DNA from: Phaseolus vulgaris
Lineage: Eukaryota; Streptophyta; Magnoliopsida; Fabales; Fabaceae
Direction: 5' to 3'
Length of the DNA stretch: 64,000 nt
Assembly: GCF_000499845.2 (NCBI RefSeq)
Contig: NC_023758.2
Location: forward strand, 7,231,665-7,295,664
Shown here: one piece after another, positions 27,283 to 39,300 of the stretch
Layout of the letters: each line of letters starts with the position of its first letter
How positions within the stretch are numbered: position 1 is the stretch's first letter
Notes under the pieces: model-generated
Database searches by the model: none
Seen by the model: only the letters and a program-made list of their open reading frames with translations
Told to the model about the DNA's origin: nothing
Program-made: the position numbers and the translations under genes

Positions 27283-27553
27283 TCATTAAAAAATTTATTA
27301 AATGAAAATCAAATTTAAAGATAAAAAATAATTAATTATTATATTTATTAAATTAATTACTATTTTAAAATATAAAAAAATTTTAGTATCTAAATTAGTT
27401 TTTATCATTAATAAGCAATTTCTAAATTAATAATAACAATAAAAATTAATTTAGATATCAATAATATTTTTAATTTCTAAAATAATATTTAATTTAGTAA
27501 ATATGAGATTTAATTATTTTTGTCTCTTTATATTTAATAATTTTTTAGTAGTA
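27283..27553. mobile_element. palindromic CACTA-derived MITE, copy 5 (shortened, worn)
   Basis: It keeps AAAATCAAATTTAAAGATAA, TAATTAATTATTATA, TTAGTATCTAAATTAG and the inverted partners of these segments, but the central part of the palindrome is lost. The termini are eroded (right end near TAATAATTTTTTAGTAGT). Membership rests on internal order only. Confidence 0.5.
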
Positions 27554-27839
27554 ATTTATCTTCTCTTATATTTTAAAAATAATATTTTTTATTTATTTTT
27601 ACTATTATTTAAGATAAATAACTTTATATTTTTTTAAAATAAAGAAATTTGTATGATATGAACTTATATAACATAAAACAATAGTTATGATTTTATTGTG
27701 CATATATGAAAAATAAACTAAAAATTATAAATTAAATGTATACAAAAGGTTTTAATAATCTAGTTAGATTATTTTATAAATAACATGACTTATTAAGAAT
27801 TAAGACTTTATATATTACAGGAAAATACATACTCTAAGT

Positions 27840-27925
27840 AGGGATGACAAAGCGGGGCGGGATGTGCCCCCGCGATCCGCTGGTAAAAAATGCGGGGCGG
27901 GGCAGACTGGTCTGTTAACCTGCAA
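27840..27925. repeat. GC-rich GGGGCGGG repeat fragment in AT-rich DNA
   Basis: A GC-rich island reads GGGATGACAAAGCGGGGCGG, then GCCCCCGCGATCCGC, then GCGGGGCGGGGCAG. This wording resembles a dispersed plant repeat that ends in runs of GGGGCGGG. No partner terminus is visible downstream, so it is probably a truncated transposon end. Confidence 0.5.
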
Positions 27926-28399
27926 GAAAAAAAGGATGAAAATTCTTCTAAGATGACATCCAATGTTATTGAAATGGAGGAATGTCAATAATGTTTCTGT
28001 TTAATGTTTTTGAATTAATGTTTATGTTTATATTTAATGTTTTTGGAAGTGGATGAATAGTGATATTTGATATTTATCTTAATGTTTAATGTTTAATGTT
28101 TTGATATTTGACTATGTTTGAAAATGAAGAAAAATTAATTTAAGTTTGATAGTAACAAATATATATGTTTTATAAAGTCACATGAATACATTTTTGTAAC
28201 TAAACCATTTTATTGGAGTCCAACTAATTTACTTCAAATAGAGAATACAATACTGAGAACACAAGAGAATGTGATATCCAAAGTATTTCAATTATCTATC
28301 ACAATGTAGAGAATCAAATATCTTTGAGGTGTGGTTGGAGACTGGGACTACTCTCTTTTTCCAATCTAAACCCAACTAGTTCTGAGCACTCTCTCTTTT

Positions 28400-28795
28400 C
28401 TATCCAAAAACCCTTCTATTTTTACTTTATTACAACTCTGCCCCCTTCTCCATGCCTTTGCCAAATTCAACTAATATATATACATACATATATATATACC
28501 TGCCTGCAATCAGCTTTCTCAACCCATTAATTTATTCATTTGAATATACTAATCTCATTTTTTTTTTCTTCACCGAAAATTATAAGCTCTTTTCTTCTGC
28601 ACACTTCTTTCACAGTAATGTATGTATCACTTAACCTCCTTCCATGTCCTTTTAATCTTCTTCCAGCCCCACTAGCTTTGAGAACACCACTGAATCGATG
28701 AACAACATAATTCAGGTGTTAGTAGAACCCTTGCATTAAATCAAATTAAATTAGAAGGAGCCAAAGTTAGGAAGAAGTATTTTGAGGGAGAGAAA
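28400..28795 (+). promoter_or_regulatory. probable promoter and 5' leader of the ORP gene
   Basis: Upstream of the ATG at 28796 lie a pyrimidine-rich tract (28390-28460), a TATATA-rich stretch (28471-28499) and a second pyrimidine-rich tract (28555-28680), a common arrangement in plant promoters and leaders. The start context, AGAAAATGCG, is A-rich. The transcription start itself cannot be placed. Confidence 0.35.
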
Positions 28796-31700
28796 ATGCG
28801 AGTGAAAGAGATGCACCCACTGTGTTGTATCTCTCTGGAGAGTCCTGGAATCGGCAACCATTCTCCGGAGCGCAAGGCCGCGAGGCTTTTTCAAATCAGA
28901 ACCCTTCCGGTGCTGGGATCTCTAGGCAATGCTGCTCAGAGATGGGACACCACAGTGGCTGGTGTTCTCTACAAGTGGACCAATTACGGCAAAGGCTGGA
29001 GATCCCGATGGTTCCTCCTCCGGAATGGCGTTCTCTCTTACGCCAAGATCCGCTGTCCGGAGAATCTCAACCTCCTCACTCCTTCTGATGATGTTTGCCT
29101 CATCGGGGAGATTTCCACTAACCGTCTCGCACGAGTGGACAGAGCTGTCCCCGGCACACGACGGAAACACCGCAAAGCTTCTTCCTCCACCACCGGCGTA
29201 GTCCATCTCAAGGTAATTCTAATCTTCTATACCTACTTTTAATGTTGATTTTCTTTCCTTCTACCTTCTCCCATTCTGAAAATTAATGAAGGATCATTGC
29301 AGGCGTTGCCAGTGTGATCTGACTCCTCAGTTTCACTATTTACTGGCACTTGCAAGTTAGCTTAAGAAACTAAAATAATAACATTCCGATTTTCGATTTC
29401 ACATATGCCAAATGTTAAAGTTATCTTTCCGTGCTTAAGTCTCGTTGATGACGTGATTAATGAACACGAAGATTTCGGCCATTAAAATTATTCACTAATG
29501 TGATTCTTCTTTGACAGTGTAAAGAAAAATAATATATATATATATATATATATATTATTTTATTTTTCTTTTTTGAACATTAATGTCAAAACCAGTGGAT
29601 TTCAGCCATTGTTGGCTGTGACTTTGATTTTCTATCTACTAAGAGGCTTTATCTAATTTCAATATTAATTATCTAAAAAAATAAAGTATTTGTAGAGTGG
29701 AAACATGGATTGATTCTAATCAATCGCAGACTTTGATGATGATGGATTTGGTTTCAATGGGAAAGTTGGTGTTTGTAATTGTGGTTTTAATAACTGGTTG
29801 TTAATGTAGAGTGGGTCACATCAACAGGTGGCCAAGGAGGGTACGGTAGACTACGTCGTAGGAGCCCTAGGTAAGGCATTAACTTGCGGTCACATTAGGT
29901 GCGATGCCATTGGTAGTTGGCGGATGCATTTCTTCGATTCAGCTCTGCTCTGATTAATGTAGCTTCCTCTTGGCACCTGTTTTTCACCCAATCCTACCTT
30001 ACCTCGTTTACCATTTCAGTTTAAAAACATGAAACACTTAATACACTGGGTCTTTTTGCTCTTTTCCCCGTCTTTTCTTTTTTTACTATTTTTTCCCTGT
30101 ACGTCTTTCCCTTGTCTTGCATTGTTTTTGGTTTCCTCTTCCCACTTTCCTAGAACATGTTCCTGTAGCTTGTAAAGATTTGGGGAGAGAGAAATCGCGA
30201 TGGTGGCATACTTTTATCTTTTCTTTGCTTGCCTTAACGGTAATGCATATGCAAGACTTGAAGGAGGAGTCACCTTATAATGGAACAGATAGAATAAAAA
30301 AATAAAAAATGTTAACAGTGCGTTGATCCTACTGCAGTTAATTAGGGGTCTTGGACTGGCGTGCGTTTAGCTTTGTAAATTGGAATGACGTTACTTTAAG
30401 CAACCTTATGGGATGGGAGAAAGTCCATTCAGTTATATTGGTTTTATCGGAATATTTGAAACTTTAATTTTTAACAAAAGTAGAAAACTATGTGGGACTT
30501 GACAACAATTTGGTGGGGGTATTATCTTTTCAACTCTCCAGCGCTTTGGTTTTGTTCTTTTCTTTTAGTGATTATAGTGGTGAAACTTCTATTGTGCTTC
30601 AATGCTGTTCAATATAATCAGTCACCCCTCTCCTACTAGATAAAAGGGGCAAAAACAAACAAAGGAAGTAAGAGACAGTAAATAATGGTTTGCTACTTTA
30701 TTTCTCAAATTCATTTTTATTTAGACAATTGAAAATCCCTTATAGTCTAACAGCTTATTCAAACTATGATTTTATATGATAATATATACATAATACACTG
30801 GTTTGGTCCAAAACCTGGCGGGCCTGTGTGTTCAGCGTGTTCTGATTATTACTAAGAGTCTTTCGTTACCAACAAAACTTTTGCTGTTTTTTGGTTGAGG
30901 TGGTAGGGGGCCTCTTTACTTTTTACTCATGCTTATTGTGTCCGTGTGTCTTCTTGGGAAGTTTATCCCCTTTTTTTTTGTAACAATTTGCTGTCAAGTG
31001 GGCTCTCCCATAAGTTTTGTTGCTGTCCTGTTCGTTTTACTCTCTAATAGTATATTTCTTTTTCAATGAACACTAATATCACTATTTTTTTTTCCTTTTC
31101 GTATAATTTTAGTATTTGCTATGTCTTTTTTTTATATTATTATTATTTATTTTTTTAATTTTATTTCTTATCGTTAAATTCTGTCCCTTTTATTTATTCT
31201 TCTTCAATGAGAAGAAAACTTAGATAGTTTGTTGGTGCATTGAAATTGAAGTTACATTGCGTGAATGTCTAGCAGATTTCATCATTTAAAGAGAGCAAGT
31301 CAGATGATCGGCGTTTCTATATATTTACAGCAACGAAAACTCTCCATCTGAGAACTGATTCGAGGAATGATCGGGTAGCGTGGATACAGGCCTTGGTTTC
31401 AACACGTGGCCTGTATCCTCATCAACCCCTCAATGATCATCTCTTGCTTACACCCAATGATATATCCGTGTCAACCGACAGGCTTAAGTCACGCTTGCTT
31501 GAAGAGGGTACCAGTGAGGACCTTGTAAAGCAGTGCGAGCAAATCATGCTCTCGGAGTTCTCCGAAATGAAAGGACAACTTGAAGTTCTTTGTCAAGAGC
31601 GATCAAATTTGCTTGATACAATAAGGCAGTTGGAGGTAATTTCTTACCTTGTCTTGTATTCTGGAGTGCTTGTCACTATCATCCTCTATATGGGTCATTT

Positions 31701-34700
31701 GAATACTTAAAGGACTGGGGTGTTTATTACTTTACTATTCCCCACAACATCCCTACCATTTTAAATATGGTTAAAGATTATGAGTTGAGCAATAATTTAA
31801 CGATTCCAGGTCATTTGATCTCTGAAGTTTTATGGTCTTTTGTTTTATAATTTATGATTGGGTCGGCTTGGATGGTCGAGTACATAGTTTGATAAAATAA
31901 TTGCGGAAATATATTTGTTTAATGTTCAAAAGTTTCTTTTCAGTCTTCGTTTACCATCAATTATATTTTAAAAGCTATCTTTCTTGTAAGGAGACTGTTG
32001 TCTTGTCACGCGTACTACTTTTTCTTATTCTAATTAAATATTTGTACATAAACTTTCAATACTTTAGCTATATTGTTTTAAATTTCTTGTGTATGTATTT
32101 TATTCCATAATAATTGCTGTGCTTCTTAGTTCTGTCAAACACATGGAAACATGTTTAGGGTGTATGTTGCTCTTGGATAATTATGATGAAATTATCTGAT
32201 TACTTGAGTTGGTACAAATTCAGCTGAAGTGGTATTGTTGTCATACAATCAACCAAGTCAAAAAATAAATAAATTGGAAGACCACATGACATGTTTGTTT
32301 CATGCGGTCATGCATTCTTGGCTTTTTTGTGTTTTATTCTAATGTCTTTTAAAACTGGTGATAGCATCGATTGTTTTCTCCCTCTTCCCTTACTATAAAA
32401 TGTAATGTAATTCACGGACTCACATGTCAATTCAATTATCATTTTAGTTTGACGTTTTCTCTATATGTGTAATTTCTGAATGTGAAAGGTCTTTACGGTA
32501 CGTGACTTAACAAATTTGCTATTGATCATAATAAGCAGGCAGCTAATACTGAACCTGAGGCCACTGCAATACACGATGGTGAATACCAATTAACAAAGAA
32601 CGAGTTTTCAAGTCTTGGACGAGGAAAATATAGTGGTACTGCTATATATGTTAGCAATGTTTTCTGTTTATACCTTTGCTGTTACTTTTGTCTTTCTTCT
32701 TTGATGTAATAAGCATGTGCTTGTATGCGGAATCTTTGTTGTATTGAAAGTTATCACAGGGACCAATGGTTCTGTCTTATATGAACAGGAGGAATATTGC
32801 TGACATCATTTTGTTATTGCAACCGTTTCTTGAATGATGAAAATTATTTGGCTAAATCCCCTTGGAACATGGACCTGTGTATTTTTATTTTTTTCCGAAG
32901 TTCTAGAGTTTTAATTCAATCAATAGAATTTTTACCAGCATCTTCATGACAATCTCTAGAGAATTTATCATTCATTATTTTATTTCATCGTTTAGATTCA
33001 GTTCACATGACAGTTTTGTTTCCAAAGTCAACCTGATGGCAATTACAAAAATTAATAATTTATATGGTCCTAGCCTCTACCGGTAGAGTCAATTTATTTA
33101 TTTGTGAGACAGTTTATGTGAGAACATGAGGCACATGAATCCATGATTTGCTTATTCATTCAACCAGAATAAAAACTATTCTTCCTAAACATGCTGAGTT
33201 CATTTATCACACTTCGCTTGATAATGGAATGATCATATGCACCATCGTTGTGTACAAGTATGAATTGATATTCTGTCCATGTCTTTCGGTAAATTTGTCT
33301 ACAATGAATCTATCTGCAACCTTCATTATTTATGAACTTGTCCTTTCAAGATGTACTATTATTTTCACATAAACCTTTTGGTTTCAGAATGTAGTACAAC
33401 TGAATCATCTGATGATATTGAGAAACAAGAGATGGAGGAAGTGTCAGATGAAGATGAAATCTCATATTATGATACTAGAGATTGTTTTACAGAGCCTGAT
33501 TGCAAATGTGAGTTAGAAAGAGCTATAAATCAAGTGGACAGGTGTAGGGAAGCCAGCACGCAATGCACTGATACAGAGAACATTCATCCTGACAAAATGG
33601 TCTGTAATTATAAGCACTCTCAGATAGCAAGACGAAAAAAGCTTCCAGATCCTATTGAGAAAGAGAAGGGTGTTAGTCTTTGGTCAATGATCAAGGACAA
33701 CGTGGGAAAAGATCTAACGAGAGTTTGTCTCCCGGTATACTTTAATGAGCCTATATCATCCCTACAAAAATGTTGTGAGGACTTGGAGTACTCTTATCTT
33801 CTGGATCAAGCACACGAGTACGGAAAATCAGTAAGATACATCTTGCTCTTGTTTACGCCACTCACCAGTGTTGAACTGCAGGCAATATAAATTTAAAACT
33901 AGTATTGAATAGAATGCCCACATTATCAGCAACACTCCTTTACCACCCTTAATTGTTTCATTGTTTAGTGGGACGTGATAATTTTATCGGGACTTCTCTT
34001 TCCAACTCTATCCGTGAATGTTTTTGGGTTGTTTCCATGTCTGAGATATAGAGCGATTAAGTAACCTTCCTGCACTCCTTTAGCTTCTTTGTTTTTATGT
34101 TTTTAGTTATAATCATTCACTTTAGCTCACACAGAGAGGGGGAAATCATAATTTGACAATAGGAAATTAATCATACAATTTCTGTGAGTTTGTTTATTCA
34201 CAAATAAGTATTTTCTAGTTGCCGCATAACCAAGTATGGGTTTCAAGATATCAGCCCTCATTTAGAAAATAGAGTACGGGTAGAAATTTCAACGAAGAAT
34301 GAAAACAATTGAGATTATTTTCCACTTTCTAATGCTTTGGTTGCACAGGCAAGTACAAAGTGATTTTATTTTCATATTATCTACCTACTCACTTGATTCG
34401 TGCCCAACCAAGCATACTCCAATATGAAAGACTAAAATTTACTATATATTGCTACTTGCCTATCATTAGAACAGAGGTACTAAATAAAATACTTACAGCC
34501 ATTCTACCACTACTTATGTAGCAAATATATTGTTATATAATAATAATTTATCTTAATTTAATATTTATTATTAAAAGTGATTGTTATTTGGTTGTTTAGA
34601 AAAAGTTGGATTTCAAAATATCATTTTTCTTTTTTAAGTTTTCACTTTTTATTTAGGAGAGTGTAAGCAAAACATTCCTAGTTTACATCTTTCTGTAGCA

Positions 34701-37700
34701 GAATCCACAGTAGGTTTGGTAACATGTCTGTTACCCTTGGACCTGGATCCTGCAGAAGCTATGTCTTTTGTTAACCTCGATGTGAAAAGAGAGATACTTG
34801 CGTTGCTAATGCATATGCAGAGCGTGCACTCAATGATAAATACGAGATTCAAGTTCAAATCATAAATTTGACAGTGGAATATGAGTGCTAAAATAATTTC
34901 TATGCACTTGTATGTCACACATGAGTGTTTTGTGGTAGAAAATAATAATAATGATACTTTGATTCAGAGTTGAAATCAATCATATTATTGTATTTGATTG
35001 TTTTCCCCTTTGAATACTTTTTTTCAGGGAAACGGTCTCCTTCGGGCACTGTATGTTGCTGCCTTTGCAGTTTCCGGTTATGCGTCATCTGAAGGTCGTA
35101 ATTGTAAACCCTTTAATCCTTTATTAGGTGAAACCTTCGAAGCTGATTACCCCGAGAAAGGAATTCGCTTCTTTTCAGAGAAGGTTAGTTCCTTATGATT
35201 TACTGAAGCAGAGGTAAAGGATTGGAATATGAAAATGCTAAGATGGCATGAGGTCGAATTTAATTTTGGTATCTCTTGGGCTAATATCAATAAAGTTTCC
35301 TACAAATTAAATTTATTTGCATTAGACTTTTATAAGTTAAAAATTTAGAACAAATGTTAAGCCGTTTATCTACTACTTATTAGGTAAATTACACTCCATC
35401 TAATGGTGATTGCTTAAATTACATGGAACACAATGTCATATCCGGCTTGTTATTAACCCCTGTTGTTTACTTAGACGGTGGAAGATGAAATGTAAAATTG
35501 AGTGAAATCTTAAATGCCATGATAGAGTGTTCAAAAATTTTCATTTTGAATAAGTTGATAGTTTGTCCTTATATTATATTATTAGAAATGCACTTATAAC
35601 GTAATACTTTTTCTTATTTTTGCTACGAGATCAGTTTTTTTACGAAGTTTGGTTGTTGTTAATTAATTGGAGTACATAAACTTTCTTATATAGGTGTAGG
35701 CTCAATTGTGGTTGTCTTAATGATGACGAGGGTCTTATATGCATAAGTGGTCTTTCTCTTTCTTTATCTGCAGTTGCTTTGTTGTTCAAAGCTTTGTTTA
35801 AGGTTTTTTTGTTTTGTTTTGCTTTGTAGAGTTCGAAGTTCCAGAACCATGCATCACAATATAATGCATATTTACAAGTTTCAGCAGTTTATTCATATAT
35901 AATATAATGTTTAGGCACACGTTACATCTCCATGGGATTCGATCTTCGTATGTATTTTTGTGTTAGTATTAATATGAGCAATTCATCAACCAGCTAATAT
36001 AGTTCATGTTTCTGTCATTATGTCTGAAACAGGTCAGTCACCATCCAACTCTCATTGCCTGCCACTGCGAAGGTAGAGGATGGAAGTTTTGGGCTGACAG
36101 CAACATCCATTCAAAGTTTTGGGGAAGGTCAATTCAGCTTGACCCAGTGGGTGTTCTGACCCTAGAGTTCAATGATGGTGAAATATTTCAGTGGAGCAAG
36201 GTGTGCATTGTAAAATCACTATCTATTTTATTCCGCCAATCTGCCCGGTTGTACTACTGTCGTGCCTTTAAATTCCATCGTAAAATTTTCTCTAAATTAA
36301 TGTTATGATTGTTGTTGTTTCTTGTATTAGGTCACCACCACGATTTATAATCTTATCCTTGGGAAAATATACTGTGATCATCATGGGAGCATGGATATAC
36401 GTGGCAATCGTAAGTATTCATGCAGGCTCAAGTTCAAAGAGCAGACAATACTCGACCGAAATCCTCGCCAAGTAAGTTACTCGTTGTTTGTTAGAATAAT
36501 TTGAATTTAAAAGATATATTATTATTTTATGAATATTTCTATCCATACCTTTAAAAGAATAATAACTAGATTTCTAATTTAAGTAAATGATTATAAATTT
36601 ATTATAAAACATTTTAATTAATTAAATACTAAATTAGAAAAACTAATATTTTCATTATTAAAAATTAGCAAAATAATGAGGTGATGGAAATTTAATAACT
36701 ATTGGTTTAAAAACAATGTCAGAGCCCTTGGAATTTTCAGAGGTATAGAAATTTTCCGTGAGAACGGTTATTTGGTACTAAGAATATTCTGTACGAATTA
36801 CACGAAGGATCTTGATCTTTTTAAATAAGCTATAGCTAATAATGAAGGATAATCAAGGATAGTGACGAATAAAACTTTGACAAATAAAATATTTCGTCTC
36901 TTTTCCTACTGGTTATATTCGTGTTGTTTAGCATTTTCTTCATATCTCCTATATATGAGTATCCTGTTTCTTTCTTTTTCTCTGCTCCTTAAATCTCTGT
37001 TGACTTACGAGCTTTATCAATTTTTGCCTATGTCCAAATTTCAAAGTACCAAATTGTCTATTCAGTCATTTTCCTAAGCATCTCATTCAGTGTGTATGCC
37101 GCGCGTTCAATTAGGTGCATGGATTTGTTGAAGATGTAACGGGGGAAAAAGTCGCCACATTATTTGGCAAGTGGGATGACAGCATGTATTATATGAGTGG
37201 TAATGTAAATGTGAAACCTAAAGATTTCAGTTCACCAAACGCATCCTTGTTGTGGAAAAGGAGCATGTCATCTCCTAATCTCACCCGGTATAATTTGACA
37301 CCATTTGCCATCACTCTGAATGAGCTAACTCCGGGACTGAAGGTATATAATGATGTATTGTATCGTTATTTGATATGCATTCCAATTCTTATATATGCGT
37401 CTCTAATTGTTTTTTATAGCCTTTTCTGATCCCGGGTATTTGATGACGGATTAAAGGAGAACCTACCGCCTACGGATTCCAGGCTTAGACCTGATCAACG
37501 ACATCTAGAGAATGGGGAATACGACAAGGCTAATTTGGAGAAACAAAGGCTGGAAAAGCGTCAGAGAATGGTATGTCTGAAACTCTTCTCTTTTCTGCTT
37601 TGAGCACCCATTCTTGCTCCTCTTATTTCCTGTTTTCGGCTACTCCAGGATTTAGAGTTCTGAATGCTTATCTCTGGTTCTCCACAAATCTAATTAAATT

Positions 37701-38738
37701 GTTATCACTGTTTCATTTCCTGTGCTTCTGGATGTTGTACCCCCATAATGATATATTGTTTGTTGTCTATTACGTGTAGCTTGGTTGTTTTGGATATGCT
37801 CAGTTTTAAGAATAAAATTCTGTTTTCATTTTGTCTTTTTGTAATAATTATAAAATGTTATATATATATATATATATATATTTCTAAGATTGTTTTATCT
37901 GATCCTATTTTGGTTTAAAGAAGAAAGTAAAAGAAAAAAAATGAATGAAGTATGAGATGATTTTATAAGTTGTTCAATAAAAATAGTATTATATTAATAT
38001 GTTTAATGAAAAGGAAATAGTGTTAAAAAATGAGTTTTTTAGTCATTAATATTTAAAATCACTTTTTCTTTCTTTCTTTTCATTTTGGAAAAAGAAAAAC
38101 TGAACTTGTGGATTTCACTTATTTTTCATCTTTCTTTGCCCATAGAGATCAAAACAAGGAAAGTACTTGTTTTTTTTCACTCTTTTTTCCCTTCACACCA
38201 AATGAGAGCATAAGCTTTAAATTAAACTTTGCCTCTTTACTATTTTTAACTGATTTAATTCAGAATTAACAGTTTTTTTCTGAACCCAAACCATATTTTA
38301 TGTCCTATAAGGTAGGGAGGAAATAAATAGAGAGATTGTAAGAGAAAATTAAAGAAGAGAAAGACTTAAAGGAAGAGAGAAATATAAAATAAAAATGAAG
38401 AGAAACAAAATCATAGATATCACTATTTGTGCTTCAGCTGTTTGTGTTGTAATTTGTGTGCTAGTGATATATTTTGTCAGTATGGTGATGATGATTATCA
38501 TTGTACTTATTTCTTCTCCTTTGTATTGATGATCATCATGGTTTATATATATCCACAGTCAAGGAAAATACAAGAAAATGGTTGGAAGCCTAGGTGGTTC
38601 CGAAGAGATGGTGAAAGTGGAACCTTTCGCTACATTGGTGGATATTGGGAAGCGAGAGAGCTTGGAAGCTGGGATGGTTGCCCTGATATATTTAGTGAAA
38701 TCAAAGAAGAGCCTGCCGATCCCTTAGCTGCATTTTAA
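28796..38738 (+). CDS. ORP: oxysterol-binding-protein-related protein (ORP, plant ORP1/ORP2A type)
   Basis: Lipid-exchange protein of the OSBP/ORP family; members move sterols or phosphoinositides between membranes at ER contact sites. The coding exons are 28796-29212, 31276-31635, 32539-32635, 33388-33830, 35028-35183, 36033-36200, 36331-36471, 37115-37342, 37457-37570 and 38559-38738. They join in frame to 767 residues. Domains: a PH domain at about residues 55-184 (starts [19 protein letters not shown]), a predicted coiled coil at about 210-259, an acidic tract (300-315) running into a FFAT-like SYYDTRD (317-323), and the lipid-binding domain at 387-767, containing [11 protein letters not shown] and the signature EKVSHHPT (490-497; the family form is EQVSHHPP). 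The C-terminus has the usual [13 protein letters not shown] and GWKPRWF blocks. I chose the first Met; a second lies at residue 6 (MHPLCC). Nothing is broken. The subfamily is inferred; the splice acceptor of exon 9 is weak. Confidence 0.93.
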
Positions 38739-38748
38739 CTTGGTTCAG

Positions 38749-38866
38749 GTAAAGTTTTACATATTCGAATGTTTCATATACACTCAGAATATTCATAACA
38801 CTTTCAATTTCTCCTTTACGAATTACGAAAGTTATTTTTTAATGATCATATTATTTTATGTTCCAG
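38749..38866 (+). other. intron in the 3' UTR of the ORP gene
   Basis: Ten bases after the TAA stop, the sequence reads GGTTCAG then GTAAAG, a good donor. A pyrimidine-rich stretch ending TTCCAG at 38866 is a good acceptor. This gives a 118-base intron entirely downstream of the coding region. Because it starts so close to the stop, it should not trigger nonsense-mediated decay. Confidence 0.6.
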
Positions 38867-39280
38867 ATAATGATGATGATGAAGGTTAACCAATTACGTG
38901 GGGAGTTTAGCTTTAATGTTGTTGGAAGGCGTGTGATTGTAGAAGAATTTGGGAAATGGTGATCCTTTGTTGGTGATATATGAACAGTGAGGAAGGGTAC
39001 AGAGTTAACTTCCACGCTGCTTTGTGAATTTAAAGCACATACATGGTGAAGGCTACTACTGTTGCGCCGAAGAATAGTTACTTGGTCTTGGATGTGCGTA
39101 TATACCAGGTGGGGAAATCCAGCTTCAAAGATCACAGCGTTACCTTGTCATAATTTTGCCTATTTATTTTTATATGGCTTTGTTTTGCTTGTATTTAATT
39201 AGCTGATGTAAGGATATATCCCTTTATCCTATTCTTGCTACATCACCCCCAATGGCTATTGATTTATGCATTTTGGTAGA

Positions 39281-39286
39281 AATAAA
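39281..39286 (+). terminator. candidate poly(A) signal AATAAA of the ORP gene
   Basis: The canonical AATAAA lies about 540 bases past the stop and is preceded by T-rich sequence. Plant signals are degenerate, so other sites could be used. Confidence 0.35.
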
Positions 39287-39300
39287 CATCATGAGCCTTT

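Larger units (their letters stand above)
38739..39300 (+). other. ORP 3' UTR region
   Basis: The trailer after the stop codon is less AT-rich than the flanking DNA up to about 39130. It includes the UTR intron, and a poly(A) signal candidate lies at 39281-39286. The reverse-strand frame here (38851-39135) has no recognisable product and is treated as a shadow. Confidence 0.5.

Noticed and set aside
28452..28634. Short plus-strand frames upstream of ORP (28324-28530, 28452-28634) as coding exons
   Set aside because: They lie in the pyrimidine-rich, TATA-rich promoter and leader region and have no similarity to ORP N-termini. At most they act as upstream ORFs.
28822..29206. Three further open frames overlapping ORP exon 1 (28822-29088, 28929-29201 plus strand; 28922-29206 minus strand)
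   Set aside because: They are by-products of the GC-rich exon 1. The frame from 28796 carries the PH-domain motif and joins in phase to exon 2.
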